From the NCBI GenBank assembly GCA_944324625.1, contig CALUWZ010000102.1, positions 1-6,495 of the forward strand: DNA of 6,495 nucleotides, written 5' to 3'. Source of the DNA: an uncultured Mailhella sp. Lineage in GTDB: Bacteria; Desulfobacterota; Desulfovibrionia; Desulfovibrionales; Desulfovibrionaceae. Shown one piece after another: positions 6,012 to 6,495 of the stretch. Each line of letters begins with the position of its first letter. Positions within the stretch are counted from its first letter, which is position 1. Both the position numbers and the translations under genes were made by a program. The notes beneath the pieces were generated by a model. It had not been told where the DNA came from, did not search any database, and saw nothing but the letters and a program-made list of their open reading frames with translations.

Positions 6012-6495
6012 ATGGGACTGCCGAAAATGAAAAATATGACAATGTTTACGGATAAAAACGGAATTATCAATAATTTTCTTGCCTTGACGGCCAGCACTTT
6101 TGACGCCCATTCCGTGGTTTTGTTTCTGCCGGAAAGCGAAAACAGCGTGGCAAGACTTGTGTCTTTTTTCAGCATGAGCGAAAAGTCCATTAATCCTGAA
6201 GCCAAAATTGCACAGGGAAAAGGCTTGGTCGGATGGATTTTGAAAAACAAACAGCCGCTTTTGTTTCAGATTCCTGAAGAAAGTCAGGCAAATTTGGGAT
6301 ATTACAGCGACAGCACTGAAGACGGCATCCATTCTTTTATGGGAACGTTCGTTGCAGGCAGCGGCGCACTGTGCCTTGACAGCAAAAAAATAAACTTTTT
6401 TTCCGAAAATCAGCAAAAGCTTTTGGATTTGTTTGCCAAAATGCTGCCTCAGCTTTTTGATATTGCTGAGACAAGCAGCCAAACGCGCCGGGTTG
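6012..6495 (+). CDS. GAF-domain protein, N-terminal part, runs off the right edge
   Basis: The plus strand is open from the ATG at 6012 to the edge (161 codons plus one base); a TAA at 6000-6002 in the same frame bars an earlier start. The sequence shows a GAF fold pattern: a helix (about 18-29), the strand HSVVLFLP (33-40), GKGLVGWILKNKQPLLF (69-85), and the paired strands SFMGTFVAGSGALCLDSKK (108-126) followed by FSENQQKLLDLFAKM. GAF domains bind small ligands or serve as dimer and sensor modules, often before a kinase, diguanylate cyclase, sigma-54 activator or transporter-linked domain, but the output domain lies outside the window. No clear Shine-Dalgarno precedes 6012; the ATGs at 6027, 6036 and 6042 are alternatives that leave the domain intact. 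It is transcribed away from the operon and shares the divergent intergenic region. Confidence 0.8.
   Translation, partial: MGLPKMKNMTMFTDKNGIINNFLALTASTFDAHSVVLFLPESENSVARLVSFFSMSEKSINPEAKIAQGKGLVGWILKNKQPLLFQIPEESQANLGYYSDSTEDGIHSFMGTFVAGSGALCLDSKKINFFSENQQKLLDLFAKMLPQLFDIAETSSQTRRV

Noticed and set aside
5879..6482. Minus-strand open frames opposite the GAF-domain gene
   Set aside because: The plus strand encodes a recognisable GAF domain over the same bases; the minus-strand products show no family features and no ribosome sites.

Overview
The window looks like chromosomal housekeeping DNA from a Gram-negative bacterium with low-to-middling GC (low 40s per cent, judged by eye). Gene content and protein style (RsmE, RarA, an acyltransferase with an HX4E motif, RsmG) would fit a low-GC relative of the Desulfovibrio group. 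That placement is a low-confidence inference, because no marker here fixes the taxon. I see no mobile element, CRISPR array or phage gene.

Layout. At the left edge (1-351, minus) is the N-terminal part of a CNNM/CorC-type (DUF21) membrane protein, behind a near-consensus sigma-70 promoter (377-406). Next comes an intrinsic terminator (452-481) for a tRNA-Phe(GAA) gene (490-565, minus) that has its own likely promoter (579-607). From 616 to 5868 there is one compact minus-strand operon. In transcription order it reads: an unrecognised 574-residue soluble protein (5868-4144), rsmE (4142-3417), rarA (3483-2222), an AGPAT/PlsC-type acyltransferase (2212-1451) and rsmG (1449-616). The joins are 1 nt, a 67-nt overlap, 9 nt and 1 nt. 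A 143-bp divergent intergenic region (5869-6011) separates the operon from a plus-strand GAF-domain gene (6012 onward) that runs off the right edge.

How the genes fit together. Two of the operon genes methylate 16S rRNA (RsmE at U1498, RsmG at G527) and the next locus is a tRNA gene, so there is a translation theme. RarA (replication-fork maintenance) and the lysophospholipid acyltransferase (membrane lipid synthesis) share the transcript. The mix looks like a growth-linked housekeeping operon rather than one pathway.

The most notable sequence observation is that rarA is frameshifted. The conserved RarA C-terminus is encoded in the -1 frame after a five-A run at 2372-2376. The open frame that continues without a shift reads nonsense and ends inside the acyltransferase start. 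A one-base loss from a six-A run (real or a sequencing error) is the simplest explanation. A site resembling the dnaX programmed frameshift is a less likely alternative. I did not find a clearly new multi-gene system; the operon's first gene is the only product I could not assign to a family.
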